A stretch of 64,000 nucleotides of DNA from Brachypodius melanocephalos (taxonomy: Eukaryota; Chordata; Aves; Passeriformes; Pycnonotidae): the NCBI GenBank assembly GCA_013398615.1, contig VZSR01001479.1:12246095-12310094 (forward strand), written 5' to 3'. Positions 13,247 through 27,012 of this stretch are shown one piece after another. Both the position numbers and the translations under genes were made by a program. The notes below the pieces were generated by a model. The model was not told where the DNA came from, ran no database searches, and saw only the letters and a program-made list of their open reading frames with translations. The first letter of the stretch is position 1. Every line of letters starts with the position of its first letter.

Positions 13247-16200
13247 TCCAGAGCTTAGCCTATTCCTCATCCATAAGTCTTTTAAGGAGTTATTTTGTTT
13301 GACTGACAACACAATGACAAAGGCAAACCAACACCAATATCAGCTCCTTTTATCTCAAACAAACAATATTCCTGCTTTATCACAACATAAAAAGTAAAAC
13401 TCTAGGGAGACCTCAGCTGCAAATATGTCTTCAGAAAAGTGCTCATCCAGAGCAACTAAGATTCAGAGCAGTTTGGTCCAAGACATGGAACCAACTTGGT
13501 TGAGTATTCCCATAAGAGCACAACTCTTTTTAAGGTTGCAGTCTTTTTAGCCTTCTTCCATTTAAATCATATTCCCACACCAGCCACAGACAGATAGCAG
13601 AGTTGAAAAAAGTGAGATTCGTCAAATACTGAGTGTTTGGGATCCATGTAAAACAATATCATCCCAGCTACTCAATTTGTATGATTTTTCTCAGCTCGCT
13701 GAAAGCATTAGTGAGCAAGAATAACCATGGCACATTTCTAAATATGTAAATGGACAAATCTTATTTATTCCTTTCCACTTTGTTCAATTCAGTGATACTA
13801 TTTTATGTCTGAGTTTTGAATGCATAACAATTGACCCCTACTGAACAGTGACGACGTTTCCTCTCAGAGGAAGTCCTGAGGGAAGGAAGGTCCCGCATAA
13901 ACAAACTTCCACTCAGTACAATAGACTAGCCCACGAATGTGACCATTTTTTCAGGGCATGGGTGAGGCTGACACTCTCTTCCTGCTCATGTAGTCCAGGG
14001 CTTATCGCAGCCCGGTTTCCCTGTAATTTAAATGCTTGCATACTTCTACTTCATTTGTATTTTTTCCCCACACAGTGCAGATGTATCCCATTTTCCTGTT
14101 GCTGTGGAACACAGCCACAATTTCCAACCATGTTACATAAATGACCATCTGTGGTAAAAAAAAAAAAAAAATGCTGATGCACGAGATTGCAGTGTGAGAA
14201 TTTTAGCTAGCTAGCAAAATTTAGGCTATTAATACTTCTGACACTTCCTGACAATAAAGGCAAAATACACTGTTCCCCCTGTTTTAGCTGCTGTTGTGCG
14301 ACAGATAGCCACAGTCGCTGCGTGGAGGGAAGGATCTCCAGGGAAAAGTTAAATAAAACCTACTTGGCTATGCCTAGCTTTCCTTTAGCTTTTCAGTGTA
14401 CTAAAGGCAGACTAAACTAATCAAAAGTTATTATACTGATAAAGAGAGTAGTATCTAATTACATGTAACTAAAGAAGAATACTAAGATTTCATTAGCATG
14501 TTTTTGGCATCTTTGCATTTGCTGGCTCCCAGAGTCAGCAGTGCTAGAAATACTGAAATCCATGGCACAGATCTCTGCAACAAGCACAGCAGTTGTAACA
14601 GTAGATGTGAGAGTTGTAAATTGCCAGTGCTCATGTAGATGGTCATAAGTGGAAATAGAGATCCTCAGTGACTTTCACAGACACATAGTGAAGTTCCAAG
14701 TGCTGGAGGGGCACAAGGCTGGCATTTTTGTGATCACCCCAAGAGTGACACTTGCTGCCTCATCCTCTTCTAAATACTGCTGTAGCAATCCTTCCTTTTC
14801 TCTGCCTCTGACTCCTCATCCTGTGGTCACTCATCTCTCACAGTGAGTCTCTCTTCTTTTCTGAAGTGTCATTCTGCCCAGATAGCCACAGCTATCCACT
14901 GGCTCCATATCAGATTTCACTTTCCCCTACCTTCCTGCCTGCTGTAGCTTGCTTTAAAGTTCCCTTCAATCCACTTTGCTATTTTGAAGCTTTAAAGCCA
15001 CAGTGACCCAAATTAAACCTTTACAGAATAATTAATTAAGAGTGAAACAGTGCATGTTTTCTCAGGGCTTTGTCCGTCTTCGACAAATGCTGCACTATTT
15101 TGTTTGAAGTTGTGGCACAAATGAAAGGGCTGGCACACATACCAGATGGATAAAGTTTGTGAAACCTATACACCAGAATCAGATGTGCTTGGGTAACCTT
15201 AATGACTTGTTCTGATAGGCACACACAGTAATATACACACCCAGCCTTCTGATAGTCATGCCTGAAGTACCCACACAAAATCAGCCTATTCATGCACCAA
15301 CAAGCAAAGGTGTGTACAAAACAGAGCTCTGGGTGCTGCATGTATCTGCATGCACTCAGGTGCTCGCTTTCTCCAGTGTGCACTTTGCACATACACTTAT
15401 TTTTCTGCTCTTACAAAACATTTTGAAAGTATCTGTGCTCACTCACATGTAACTTCTGAGCCCTTTCAGCAGCAACCCTTGAGGACCCATCAAATAGTTT
15501 TCAACCCTCTGTCAGAAAGTTTTTTCTACTGTTATTTTCTGCAGTTGATTTCTATGAGCTGCAGAATGGGATTTTGTTCATTCATAAACAGCAGAAACAG
15601 GCAGACATCTATTAATAATAGAGTCATAATAATAACAAACAGTACACAGAGCAGAGCAAATCCAGCAGTCTAGGGAAAATGAATAAAAACAATGAGGTTT
15701 TCTTTACCAGTGAAATTCAAATTTAATTTAATTTGATTTTTTTTCCTTTTCTCATATATTTTTTTCTGTATACAGAAAACCTTTGCTTTGTGGTCCAAAG
15801 AAAAGAATGTGAATGAAAAGTACAAACTTCACATAAACAAATATGATCACACACGAGAGACAAGTAGTATGAGTTTCTCAAAATTTTAGACACATCTCTT
15901 TGTAAATTAGGCCAGATTTCTTTTGAATTTTACAGAAGAGGTTATGCAAGTTTCTCCAATTTTCTCAGTAGCCACTGTAAACTGCTTATCATAACCTTAA
16001 GAGATTCTGAGAAATCAAAGCCTACAAAACCACTGCTTTGTTATTATTTTGAGTAAAATCAAACGTTCTCAGTATGCAGGTCTGGAAAAACAATGAATGC
16101 AAATGCCACATTCAGCCACTCACTTTTAGTTCAGAATGAATGTTTTTCTGTCAAAGGACTGTACATGGTACATAATCCTTAGCTCCTTCAGGATTTTAAT

Positions 16201-18924
16201 CTGCCGTGAAGCATATGGTAAAAAAGGTAAGTGTTCCTTAGAATCATTAACTTGCCTAAAGCAATGTAGATGTTCTTTATTTCTTTCTTGAAAGACAAAG
16301 AGCATCTGAAAGTAGTTAACAGCCCAAACCCTGTAGTTTGCTGAGGCAGCAAGAAATGAACCTGGAAATGTCCCTGCAGGGCTGAGCTTTATGTTAATTA
16401 GTCAATTCCCAGGGCAGTGCTTGTATCGACAAGAGTATGTTATTGTTCTATTTCCTCAGTACCGAGAATGTAAGAGCACAACTTATAAATACATTTATTT
16501 ATCATCACCAGAAGCATCAGGGGGATTCTGTTGTAGCAAAGCTACAGCAGACAGAAAAGTTGCAGAAACCCCAATTCTGCTCTCACTCCAGTAAGAGAAC
16601 AAAACTATCCTTTTCATGCAGTGCTGCTCATTGCAAAAGAGATTCCTTTAGAATATCAGAAGTCTTAGGTCTAAATTTAACTTTTAAAAAGTCCATTCAG
16701 TGGCATTCATGAAGAGTTGGGCTTTTAAAACTACTGGACTGACAATGTTCCTGGTGCTGAGGCAGGGTACCACCAGAAAGCAGTCCAGAACAAAACTAGC
16801 TGAGGATTTGCTTTCTTCTAAGGGAGTTGTGGAGCAGCTCAGCCTGGAGGACATGGCACTGCTGCTCACCTCCTGCCCCAGCCAGGATGGTGCACTGCTT
16901 GGCAGGGTCCAACCAAGATCTGGAAAAACAAATGTCTGGTATGGCACCAGCCCCTTTGTGTTTCCTCATCCTGGATTAGTGTGGCCAGCTCCTGGAAACA
17001 TAGTCATGGTGTGGGATTTTAGACACAGAGCACAGGACCTGCAGAAGACAGCACAAATCCTGTATAATTCTGTCTCTGCAGTATTGTTTAGCTCTGTCCA
17101 TTGCCATTTGCTGCTGGGATCCGCTTGCATGCTAAACAAGGCTAGGGGAAACTGAAAAGGGAAATCAAAAACTACAATAGAGCTCCAGAGTAAACCAAAC
17201 TGAAAACAGAGACTTCATTGAAAAAAAAGTGATTTTTTTGGATAAGAGTTGACAGAGGCCTCCCTTCTGCTAAACCTTTGGCCTGTTAATGTGTCCAGAA
17301 CCATTCTCTAGCTCTGAGGATATATGACATTAGAAAAATCTGGATCTACATAACCAGCCCTCCTCTTTGTACTTGAATCCAGTTACCAACATCAGTGCTA
17401 CCTCTTGGGAAGAGCCTTAGCTCCACAACAGCCACCCAAAAAATGTTTGGTCACTAACTGGAAGAAGCTGGATAACACAAGCCAAAATTGGACCAAAAAA
17501 GTGCAAAGAAGGAAACAGATTGTTTGACAATGCTCAAAACGGCCAATTTGCCATGAAAAACAGAGCCTTTGGAGCAGAATAACAAGATACTTTTCAGTGC
17601 ATTCTATGTACTATGTCCAGAGACTGTTCTAGAAAAAGCTTAATTCAAAGCACATCAAAATCCTTTTCAGTTTTCCCAGAGGTTTTAATGGGCTTTGCAA
17701 CCTAGTCTTCCACATTTGATAATAATCAGCATTTTTCCTAGAACATACCAGAAACTTAAATAAAAGAAGTGTTCTCATAGTTTTGAAATCCTCATTTGGA
17801 TCTGTTTCTAATTTATTTTTTTTTCCCCTGAAATGAGTACATACATCTCTGGTTATAATAACAGAAAGCAGAAAAAGATTTTTGAGGTGATATTTCCAGT
17901 GATGAGTTCCAAAGTTTTTGTAGGGGGTAGCATGAAAGAATGGAGCATGAGGCCTTTTTAAACCAAAATGACAGTTAATCTAGTTTGAATGCAAATTGTG
18001 CTAACTGATTTCTTTTCAGTCTGAGTCTTTCTAATACATGTTCTTTCAGCTTGTATACAATATTTAAAGATTTGCTGCAAAACAAGTAACACAGCACAAA
18101 CCCCAGCTGTGTAGCCTAACTTGTTAGTCTTTCTTTTTTCTTATGCTAAACAATGAAAAGCCACTTCCAACAGAACTGTGATGTTCAATATTTCTGTAAT
18201 CTTAATATTATTTAATTTGAACCACAGACTTTATGTGTCCTCATGCTTTTTTGGGATAAAATTTTCAGAGAAACAAAATCCTTAAAAAAGTAATTAATCA
18301 TCTGGTTCTGGTTACACAAATGGCCCAATTCTGTGACCTTCAAACCTTCCTCCCCCTCAAAGAAAGCAATAAAAATGTAAAGCAGAGAGAGAGATTTTTA
18401 GAGGTATTGAGGCTCTGGCTCCCGCTGACTTGTTAAAACTTTCTCAACACAGCACAGAGTATGTGCTATGCCATGCAGCAGTGGGCTCTCAGTTTCCTCA
18501 TGCACTTTAATTTCCTCTTCTTGATGGATGAAAGTCCTTCATCATTTTACTTTTGCATTCTTTACTCGTGATCCAAGCAAACTTTCAAGTACAGTTTGAA
18601 AGTTTGCGGTTATCAGAATTTGTAAATCAGTGTTTACTGAGGACTCCTTGAGAGTCACATGCTCTGCTTGCAAACTTACATTCAGCAGCAACATTCTGCA
18701 TTGTGCTTCTTACTTAACCAAATCTCCTCCTGATAAGGGAAAAGCTTATGGTCATATGTGTTCAACCTTCACCTGCCACACAAATTGTCAATTCAGTCGG
18801 CTGCTGATGGACACCCCTGATGCGTTACCAGCTTTCCATTACACGACCCACAGCAAAGCACCTCAAGACAATGTTGTTCCCCAGGAAGGAGTGGAGGGAC
18901 AAGTTCTGGGAGTGATATACTCAC
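13247..18924. other. Noncoding stretch, no supported gene
   Basis: The longest frame here (16700-17155 +, 151 codons) has no recognisable domain, and an overlapping 87-codon frame runs antisense to it, so I do not call it. A 14-base A run lies near 14158-14171. There is also a T-rich patch around 15738-15770. No clear CR1 copy is visible. Confidence 0.55.
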
Positions 18925-19054
18925 CAGTAAGGACAATGGTCCTACCAGGCCCATACTTGCTCCCAACCAGGTGAAGCTTCCAGCAGAGCTCCACAGGGAG
19001 GATGCAGACATTGCCCACAGCCGTCACCAGCCACGGCCCAGGCATGGGAACCAG
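18925..19054 (-). other. Weak exon-like segment, minus strand
   Basis: On the minus strand a 130-base segment is open and ends in a good donor (CTG|GTGAGT, complement at 18919-18927). The conceptual peptide runs from LVPMPGPWLVTAVGN to KYGPGRTIVLTG and looks protein-like, with Gly, Pro and Val. The required acceptor (AG complementary to 19055-19056) follows a purine-rich stretch rather than a pyrimidine tract, so it is poor. A stop lies just upstream in frame. I do not recognise the sequence. It could be a decayed exon, a retrocopy fragment or chance. Confidence 0.2.
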
Positions 19055-20035
19055 CTTTTAATGGTGTTGAGCCAGATTTCTTGCTCTTCAAGAGTGCCAA
19101 TAAGAAAACACACGTCCTTTCACCCTCAAAAGTGCTGCTCACATCCAAACACTAAACATTGCACCTAAGAAGAGAGATTTTCAAGTAATCCTGCTCCCCA
19201 TATACTTTGTTTCCAGACTGCCCTACCACAACTACTGAAGGAGACATGGGACTCCATTCCATAGGTTCTCCAGGAACTTCAAAATTTTGTGACTTTGTCT
19301 TTTCCAATGCTAAAATAAGGAATCCCCATCACTGTGATGCGCTGGGTTATAATTATTCCTGTTGACATTAGGCACCAAAATATTGTGGAATAAATTGAGT
19401 TGTTGTGCCTGCTTGTATTTTAAGGGAATTAAATACTTTAAGAACTTGGTTTCTATAAATTCCAATCAAAATTAAGGCCTCACAGCCAATGAATATTTCC
19501 TGACTGAAGAAGTTTTAAAAGATTAAAAGTTTCTACATGGTAAGAACCAATCTAAGCCTTTTAGACTAGTCTAAACAAGCCTCAGATAAAATCTTCTGGT
19601 TACCATTTCTTCAGCAAGGAATTGAAATATCGGCAGTATAACTTACTTACTCAAGGGTCACATGGGAATTGACTGACAGGAGCAACAGTCAAACTTTGAT
19701 CTTCTGAATCTCAAATTAGACCCACAGCTACAAGACCATGTTTCAAATTCCAACCAAGAGCTACAAACAAATTGATCTTTCAGAGTAGACCTGTATATCC
19801 TCTCTACAACCATTCAATCTGCAGCAATAGATTAAAAAAATTAATAATGCTTATGCTACAAAGAAGTTCCCTTAAATCCCATTATCAGTAATTCCATACT
19901 GCTCTTGCTTGTACTGGGTCCTGAACCAAGGGGATTCATTGTATGAGAGACACAGGATGCATGAAAGCAGGATGAGACCAATAGCTTTATAGTTGCACAT
20001 CATAACACATGCCTTTTTATTCCCTCTTTTTTGCC

Positions 20036-20050
20036 TTTTTTTTTTTTTTT
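20036..20050. repeat. T15 homopolymer
   Basis: An uninterrupted T run of 15 within a longer T/C-rich stretch that starts near 20018. Confidence 0.9.
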
Positions 20051-20763
20051 CTTCTCATATATTCCCTGAATGAACTCATGCAGAACTAAATTACCCCTTT
20101 GGGAAAGTACATATGTAAAAAAAAAATCTCTCCAGATGTCCAAATCATTTCCAGTCAATCTGTAGACTCCTCTTTGGCATTTCTAGGCCTGTGCTTTCTC
20201 AGAAGTTGTAACATGCTTGAGTGTTGGTGACTGCCTTATTGTTTATGTGATTAGTCACTCTTGGACTATTTTAAGGAGGTGATGTATAGTTTTTATAAAT
20301 TTTAGATAAATTTCATTTATATTCTGATGATTGATGCTGAACAGTTATCTGGTTAATTGCATTTTCTAGTATATTTTCTCCAGAATTTGAAAAGGACTCA
20401 GAATGGACAAAAGCTTTTCCTTTTTTTTGTTGTTGCTGGTCTGCTTTCTCTTTTTTTTGGAGGAGGAGGAGGAGAGCTGTTGCAATAAAGCTAACAAAAC
20501 TCTAGGTGAACTACAGCTTTATAGTAAAGCTTGTGACAAGTTCTGGGATCTAAGCCAAAAATCAAACCAAATGTACAGTTTACGAGGGTGAAAGGTTTTA
20601 CTGGCCAGTCTGGTTCTCTTCCAAAATGCCTTCATTTCACATGTAAACGTTAATAGAAACAAACAGTGGTAGTACCATTAACTTCTATTTTTGCATCATC
20701 ACCTCCATGTCATGCAATATCCCAAAGAAAGAAATTGCAAGTAGGAAATCAGGGCATGTGGGA

Positions 20764-20857
20764 CAAAAAAAAACCAAAAAAAAACCAAAACAAAACAAAA
20801 CAAAACAAAACAAAACAAAACAAAAACAAAAAAAAAAACAACCAAAAAAAAAAAAAC
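20764..20857 (+). repeat. (CAAAA)n microsatellite with flanking A runs
   Basis: Eight CAAAA units run through 20786-20825, bounded on both sides by longer A runs broken by CC or C. Several lysine/asparagine/glutamine-rich open frames, and a phenylalanine-rich antisense frame, arise solely from this repeat and are not genes. Confidence 0.95.
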
Positions 20858-21071
20858 AGGAGAAAAAAAAGAATGAAGCAAAACTCTATTAGATCCCTCT
20901 CTTTGAATTCCATCTGGCCCACTGAGACTTCCTCAAAATTATTGGCAAAATGTGTTATTATTTTGGGAGGAGAAGCGGAAGGTAAAGGAAGGAAAGGGGA
21001 GGGCTCAGTCTAACTCAAAAAGATCTATAATTACAAAAACCTGTGCTTTTGTTTCTTCCAAGCTTGCTTGC

Positions 21072-21088
21072 TTTTTTTTTTTTTTTTT
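21072..21088. repeat. T17 homopolymer
   Basis: An uninterrupted run of 17 T, followed by CCCAACACTAAG. There is no adjacent retrocopy signature. Confidence 0.9.
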
Positions 21089-21138
21089 CCCAACACTAAG
21101 CCAGTGCAGCGAGAAGCACACTGATTCATTTGTACATA

Positions 21139-21315
21139 CCTGAGCGTCACTTTGTGACGAGCCCCAGCTTCCCCTCCATGGTTCTGTTTAAGAAAAAACC
21201 CTTTCAGAAGTCTGTGGGAGTTGTGCCTAAAAAAGCCACAACACGAATCAGGAGACTCCCAGGGCCCCCTTGCTCGCTGTGATATTATGCACACAGCATG
21301 TCCGTGGAAAAGCAC
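21139..21315. promoter_or_regulatory. Candidate regulatory element with CRE-like palindrome
   Basis: CGTCAC (21145-21150), TTT and GTGACG (21154-21159) form a perfect 6-base inverted repeat with two opposed TGACG half-sites, the core recognised by CREB/ATF-type bZIP proteins. The following 150 bases have several CpGs and a non-repetitive texture unlike the AT-rich flanks. Regulatory function is inference. Confidence 0.3.
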
Positions 21316-24300
21316 GCTTGCACTGTGTTTCCCACATCCTTCTCTATTTCAGCTCCTCTCCATTTGTTTGTTTCCTTCTCTGATTGCATCTTGTCATAAG
21401 CCCAAGACTGATAGCTCATTAAGGCAGTGGGTTTCCATTTACTTCTTGTTTACAGTATACTTCTGCCAAAAGTACATCCTTGTGTCAAGGTTATATATCA
21501 GTGCCTTAACATGATATATTTTTAATTTTTAATTTCAGAGCTTTTCTAAGTAATTTTAAGTAATCATGTGATTTCCAGCAATAAGATTTTCTTATATTTA
21601 AGCAGCTTGCATTCCCACTGACCTTCCTGTCTGCAAAACTGGTGCTGAGACTGCAACACCTCTCACTCTTTGGGCCATACCAATGCTGCTTCTGCTCAGC
21701 AAGGCCATTTTCCTGAAGGAGCAGACAACGTGCAGAACTATGTGTTCTCCCTTTGAGGAGCCATTCAAACACTTATAAGCATTAGACACAATCATATTAT
21801 CAAGACAGGGAGTTTCCATTTGTCCATGTGCTGTAAGCACAGAGTGTAGGAGCTCTTGAATTAGCATTTCCTTTTTTTTTTTTAATGAAAGATTTAATTG
21901 CTTCACATCATCTCTCTGGAGTCCTGCATTTGCAGAAAACTGAGTGGAGAGATAAAAATGTCAGCTCTTGTTGGAGTCTGACCTCTTAACTCTGGGGATC
22001 ACCCTAATGCAGTGTTCATACATGTTCAATGAAACAATAAATACAGTGATAACCTTGGTTCAGAGGAGAGTTATGCTGTTCCATCCTTGCTTTAACTGGT
22101 TTTATTTCTCCCTCTCTGGGTTAAGTTAACAGCATATCCTAGGCTATCTTTTCCTGGAAACTGAGTGGAATCTGACAAAATTATACTTTCATCAAAATAA
22201 CAAAATACATTTTGTGACAGGAATCAACTTTAAATCACAACAAAATGAGACCTTTACTGACATGTCCTTATCTTGCCTTCCTTAGTATTAAACTATTAAG
22301 TATGTGGCACTTTGTATGCAGAATGTCATCTTAAAAAAACTTCATTAAATCATTCAGCAGTGTGTTAGAGAAGCCGCAAAAATATTGGTGGTGTCTTCTT
22401 GTTGAAGGCACTTCCCAACAGGTCTCCAGGCACCGACGTGCACCAGGGCACGACTGCACTCACCAATGTGTTGTGCACACTCATCTGAGTCCTCGTGCAG
22501 CTTCAAAACACTCACAGGATGTCTCATGGCTGACTCACACTATGTCCACACAGCAATTAGGATGTGCAACTCCTAACAACCTCTCTTTGGAGGCTGCAGT
22601 AGACTTAACCTCCTCTGAAAATGTGAGGTATCTCTTTCAGATGAGTTTGTGGCCCTGAGTTGTAGGATACCTGAACCTATAGGAGAGGCCTTTGCCTCTT
22701 CTATGTAGGAACTTGCAGAACCCAGCTAGGGACTTTTTTAATGTGTAGCTACAACATGTACAAGAGAGAGAGCAAGCAAGGGCAAATAGGAACAATGGAA
22801 CCTTCTAAAATCACTGTTGCATGCAACACTTATTTCTGTTGTGGTTTTCAGAAGTTTTCCTCTAAAGAAAAGTATTTATAATATATAACACTGTGCCTGG
22901 TTTCTTCAAACATAATAAATTCAGGTTTGATTCATGCAACTCACAGACTTCATATAAAGGATTAAATTAAAGGAAATTAATTTAAATTGATGACCTATAC
23001 CTGATACAGACTTACTCACTTTTCATACAACTAACACACATACTATACTACAAGGATTAACTTCATTTTCACAGTGTCCTCTGCTGCAGCTATGACATTA
23101 AAATCTGCTGGGAACCAGCAGCAGGCACACCTTCAGTGCCAGCCTCATTTGCCACTCTGCGAGAGTGGATTAACTGAATAATAGTAAATGACCCAAGGCA
23201 GGATGAAAGCAACACATGGGAAATAAAAAGCAAAGAGAAAAGAAAGTACTGTGGAAGGCCCAGCAGAAGCAGAAATTAATTTGATGATTAATGCTCAGAT
23301 TGCACAGCAGCAACCTGGAAAGGAATGTTGTAGTGAAATCTTATAAGCCAATACAAAAGTGAGCAAGAGAAACTGTGTGCATTGCTGCAAAAATTGTTTC
23401 TCAATAAATGTAATTTAACACTGTCATAGATGTACAACTAAACTCTCAGGTCAACCCTCAATTAAACAACGGCAAGATAAAGAGAGTTCAAGTTTATGAT
23501 GATTTGTTTTGCATTTGGTTTATTCCCCCCTTCTTTGTTTAGTCATTGTTTGAAATTGGCCAAGAGGCTGAAATAATTTCAAAACTAGAGAAGGTAAGTG
23601 GTAAAGCCAGCTTCACGTCTACTTTCAAAAGTCGCAACTTCACACAGACACTTACATTCAGCTTATACTGAAGGTTAACTGGACTGACCATAATGGATTA
23701 AATCCAAAACCTACGGTTTAGAACCATATTTCTGTGGGATACCAACACCAGCAAACTCAAGGCAGTTTAAGAGTTCAAGAGTAGGCAAAAGGGTGGCTAA
23801 CCCCCCTTCCTTCCTGGCTCAGCACAGCACTGGTGTCAGCACAATGGCTCAGACCTTGAGATCAACGCTGCTGCAGTGACATTATTGTTACTGGAATTAG
23901 ATCAGCTCACAGCAAATGGATATGCTTGATGTAATGGGGCTTTTGAATGACAGTGTAGACTCCCTCCTTAAAAACTGAGGAGTGGTCCCAGCCCAAAATC
24001 TGACTTCTTGATCTAGACAATTATAACTGGGGATATGCCTGCTGCTGATTTAAACACAGCTATTCAGACTTCCAATATTCCAAAGCTGTATGCATGTTCC
24101 CTGCAGTTCTGAGTCATTTATCCCTCTCCTTATATTGTCTTGGGAGTTAATGAATTTTGCATTCCCTTTCTACGCAATAAATTCAGTTTAAACAGAATGA
24201 TTCACGTCTAACTCCCCTGTCTTTGGAGGTCAGAAATATCTTTTAGAACTCTAAATCTGTGCCAATATCTGCCATATAAAAAGACAGGTGGAAACAGATC

Positions 24301-25950
24301 AATGCACTGCAACTTTGGAGAGAAGCCCCTGCCCTTGCAGAGACACTCAGCAAAGAGAGGAGTTTTCAGAAACAGCCCTCTCTTCTGTATGTTTTCTGAT
24401 TGGCCTGTGGTACCCGAGAGTCTCTGACTGAGGAAGGTGACTCACTACTAAACAGTGCTCACAAGTACTTTATTTTTAGTGTGTAAATATGACCTTGTGA
24501 GCCAAATACTTAAATTCCTTAAAGGATATGGACCCTACAGCTATTGTCTGGCTGCTCAGAAGGGATCTAATTTGCTTTAAATTTAAAAAAAATTAAAATC
24601 AATGTCTCTATTAGCTCTCTTGAGACCTGCCTTAACTACTAAACTAGACTTTCTGTATAGACCTAGTTATATATATCTATCCCTTGCTCATGAGGCATAA
24701 AATTATGTATCTTTTTCTTTTTTAAAAAAGGGAAGTTCACTTTCAATGTTCCAGTGATGAGATGATATTAATGGAATATTTTTTCCCTGATTAGAAAATT
24801 CAGGCCCCACTCTTAAAGGGACAAAGAATCCACGTCTCTACTTGAATACAGTGAGAGCGGTAGCAAAACAATGAGTGTTCTTTTAACTCTGTAAGACATA
24901 CAGGAAAAAAAAAGAAAAAACTGAAATATGAGCAACTTGATAAGGTGTCAAAATACTAATGTCCTGTTTATTCAGTTTTTTCCTGTTACCTTTTCATCTT
25001 GGACAGCACAACTCTTCCAGCCTGCACTGGAAGGCTTTACCCACAGTGTTGAATTCCTAAAAGTTTTGCTGTTTCTTTATTCTGATTGCCTCAGGAGTGC
25101 CTGATGCCAACAGTCCCCCAAGGGAGAAATAAAAGGTGTTGAACAGCAAGGCATCCCACAATCTTGTCTCATCAAGAAACCTGGGCAGATATTAAAAGCA
25201 AACTGATGCCAGAACCCATTTTTGCATGTTAAGAAGAGGGTAAAGGTAAACCAGAAAAGTTGAAAAGAGAGAGAGAAATTAATAAGGAAATAAAAGTTCA
25301 AGTTGCCAATATTTAACCTAAAGTATTCAGCTCAGTATTTTCTTTCGAAGTTTTGTTTTAAAAAGCCCTAAGAGATAAATTTATGGGGTGGGAGAGTGGA
25401 AATCCTGTTTATCAGCATTCATCTTTCTTTTTTCTACCTCAAGAAGACACTCTTCACCTCCCCCAAACACCAGTCCACTTGGCTGGTTATTTCAGTTCTG
25501 AGGATATTCTGCTGATAGCTATAAAGTAGATTCCCATGCCAGATACTTGAGCTAATTAGCTCGTGGGCTGCTAGTGTCAGACTTGTTTAGTGCAGGAAAA
25601 ACAGCTGACAACAAATCATCACTGTGTGAGATCTTGATTACTGTTTGGATGCAAACAGAAACATGCTGGCATTGCCTTACAAGTGTTTTCAATCACAGAA
25701 GGATGTTATGCTGCTAACACAATGAGGCTAGCTTTTCTTGTGAGAAAGGAGTGAGATTGTTGAAGGCCCCTGGTCTAGCACACTTACTTGCTATTTACTC
25801 AAACTTAATTTAGGTAATCCTGTCTTCTCCTGAGTGCTCATAGGGTTGGGGGCCCAAGTCCTTCGTTGCTAAAGGGGTCCCCAATAACTTGTTGCCAGAA
25901 AATGGGGATGACCACTAAGGGTGCTTGATGTGTTATATTGTGAGTCCATA
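21316..25950. other. Noncoding stretch, no supported gene
   Basis: There are only short open frames without recognisable content, and no clear mobile element. The stretch includes AT-rich patches at 22960-22990 and 24570-24600. Confidence 0.5.
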
Positions 25951-26065
25951 CTCACAGAAACATTGATAGGATCACCAAATAACCTGAGCTGGAAGGAACC
26001 AAAAGGATCATCAAAGCCCAGCTCTCAGCCCTGCACAGGACAGCCCCAAAAATCACACCACGTTA
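25951..26065 (-). mobile_element. CR1 LINE 3'-end fragment, minus strand
   Basis: Read on the plus strand, this is the reverse complement of a CR1 3' end: CTCACAGAAACATTGATAGG (decayed tail repeat), ATCACCAAATAACCTGAGCTGGAAGGAACC, then GGATCATCAAAGCCCAGCTCTCAGCCCTGCACAGGACAGCCCC. This subtype is familiar from bird genomes. The copy is short and 5'-truncated. Confidence 0.75.
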
Positions 26066-26949
26066 CATACATACATTTCATTGCCTAGGAAGGTTAACTC
26101 AAAGCTGAATACAATACTCCTGCCTCCTTTATGTGTGACTCTCCAAATTATTACCTCTTTCCATGCGGCTTAGTTTCTTCCAAAAGTGCTACTATTCTTT
26201 TGAAGAAAATATACATTACTGCCTGTAATTATCCTTGCTTTAAATCTCCCTTCTCCAGCACAGTATCCTCATGAGGTACAACACAGATGAGATGCTCAAA
26301 GTCTGCAAAATACAGGATTGGAATGACAGCACAATGCAAGAACTTTCTGCAATTCCTCTCTGCAATCTTTCCAACTTTGGGGTTAATTTTGGAGAGGCAT
26401 GGTGGTTTTAGATAATACCAAGACATTTAGATTCAGTGGTGTTATGATCAAGAAGATATGCAAAAAGGTGTAGTTTTGCTTTTGCACTCTGATCTGGACA
26501 TTCCTGCAGCTGTTTGTTGTATCACTCCCCAGTGTTGTGATTCTCAGATTCCAGATAACAACCTGGCTAAGTCCCAGTTAGAAAACTAAAGGGACAACTA
26601 TCACCTGAAATATTTGGTATATTATTTTTTCAGCTTCATGAAGATATCCTCTTGAAAATACTTTCACTTTTTTTCCTCTAATATCACAACATTACTTTTG
26701 TAATAGTGTCACAAATGAGGGTTTAAAAGTTGTTATCCAACATCTAATGAAGTGTCCTAGCACTGAGAATCTCACTGACTGCAATAAAATTGTGTGGAAA
26801 ACATGCTTCTCTGACATATACTTCCCAACAGTATTTTGGAACTTCCATGGCCTAATCAGGAAAACAAAGGAAGGTCATGAGTCTGAACCAAGAATCAGAA
26901 ACCTGGCTGACTCAGGATGTAAGAAAGCTGCAACTCAAATCTCCAAGGA

Positions 26950-27012
26950 TACTCCAGTGACCTGTATTGACCTTTGGAAAAGTCACTTCTGAATCATCAA
27001 ACCTCAGTAGGC
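26950..27012 (+). mobile_element. Possible MIR SINE core relic
   Basis: TGACCTTTGG, AAGTCACTT and CCTCAGT occur in the order and approximate spacing of the central part of the mammalian-wide interspersed repeat family (tRNA-derived CORE-SINEs, present across amniotes). Both edges are unclear and divergence is high, so chance resemblance is possible. Confidence 0.35.

Noticed and set aside
16700..17155. 151-codon open frame, plus strand
   Set aside because: It has no recognisable domain, no splice or polyadenylation context, and overlaps an 87-codon antisense frame. Frames of this length are expected by chance in 64 kb.
20666..21013. 115-codon Lys/Asn/Gln-rich open frame
   Set aside because: It is generated by the CAAAA microsatellite and adjoining A runs.
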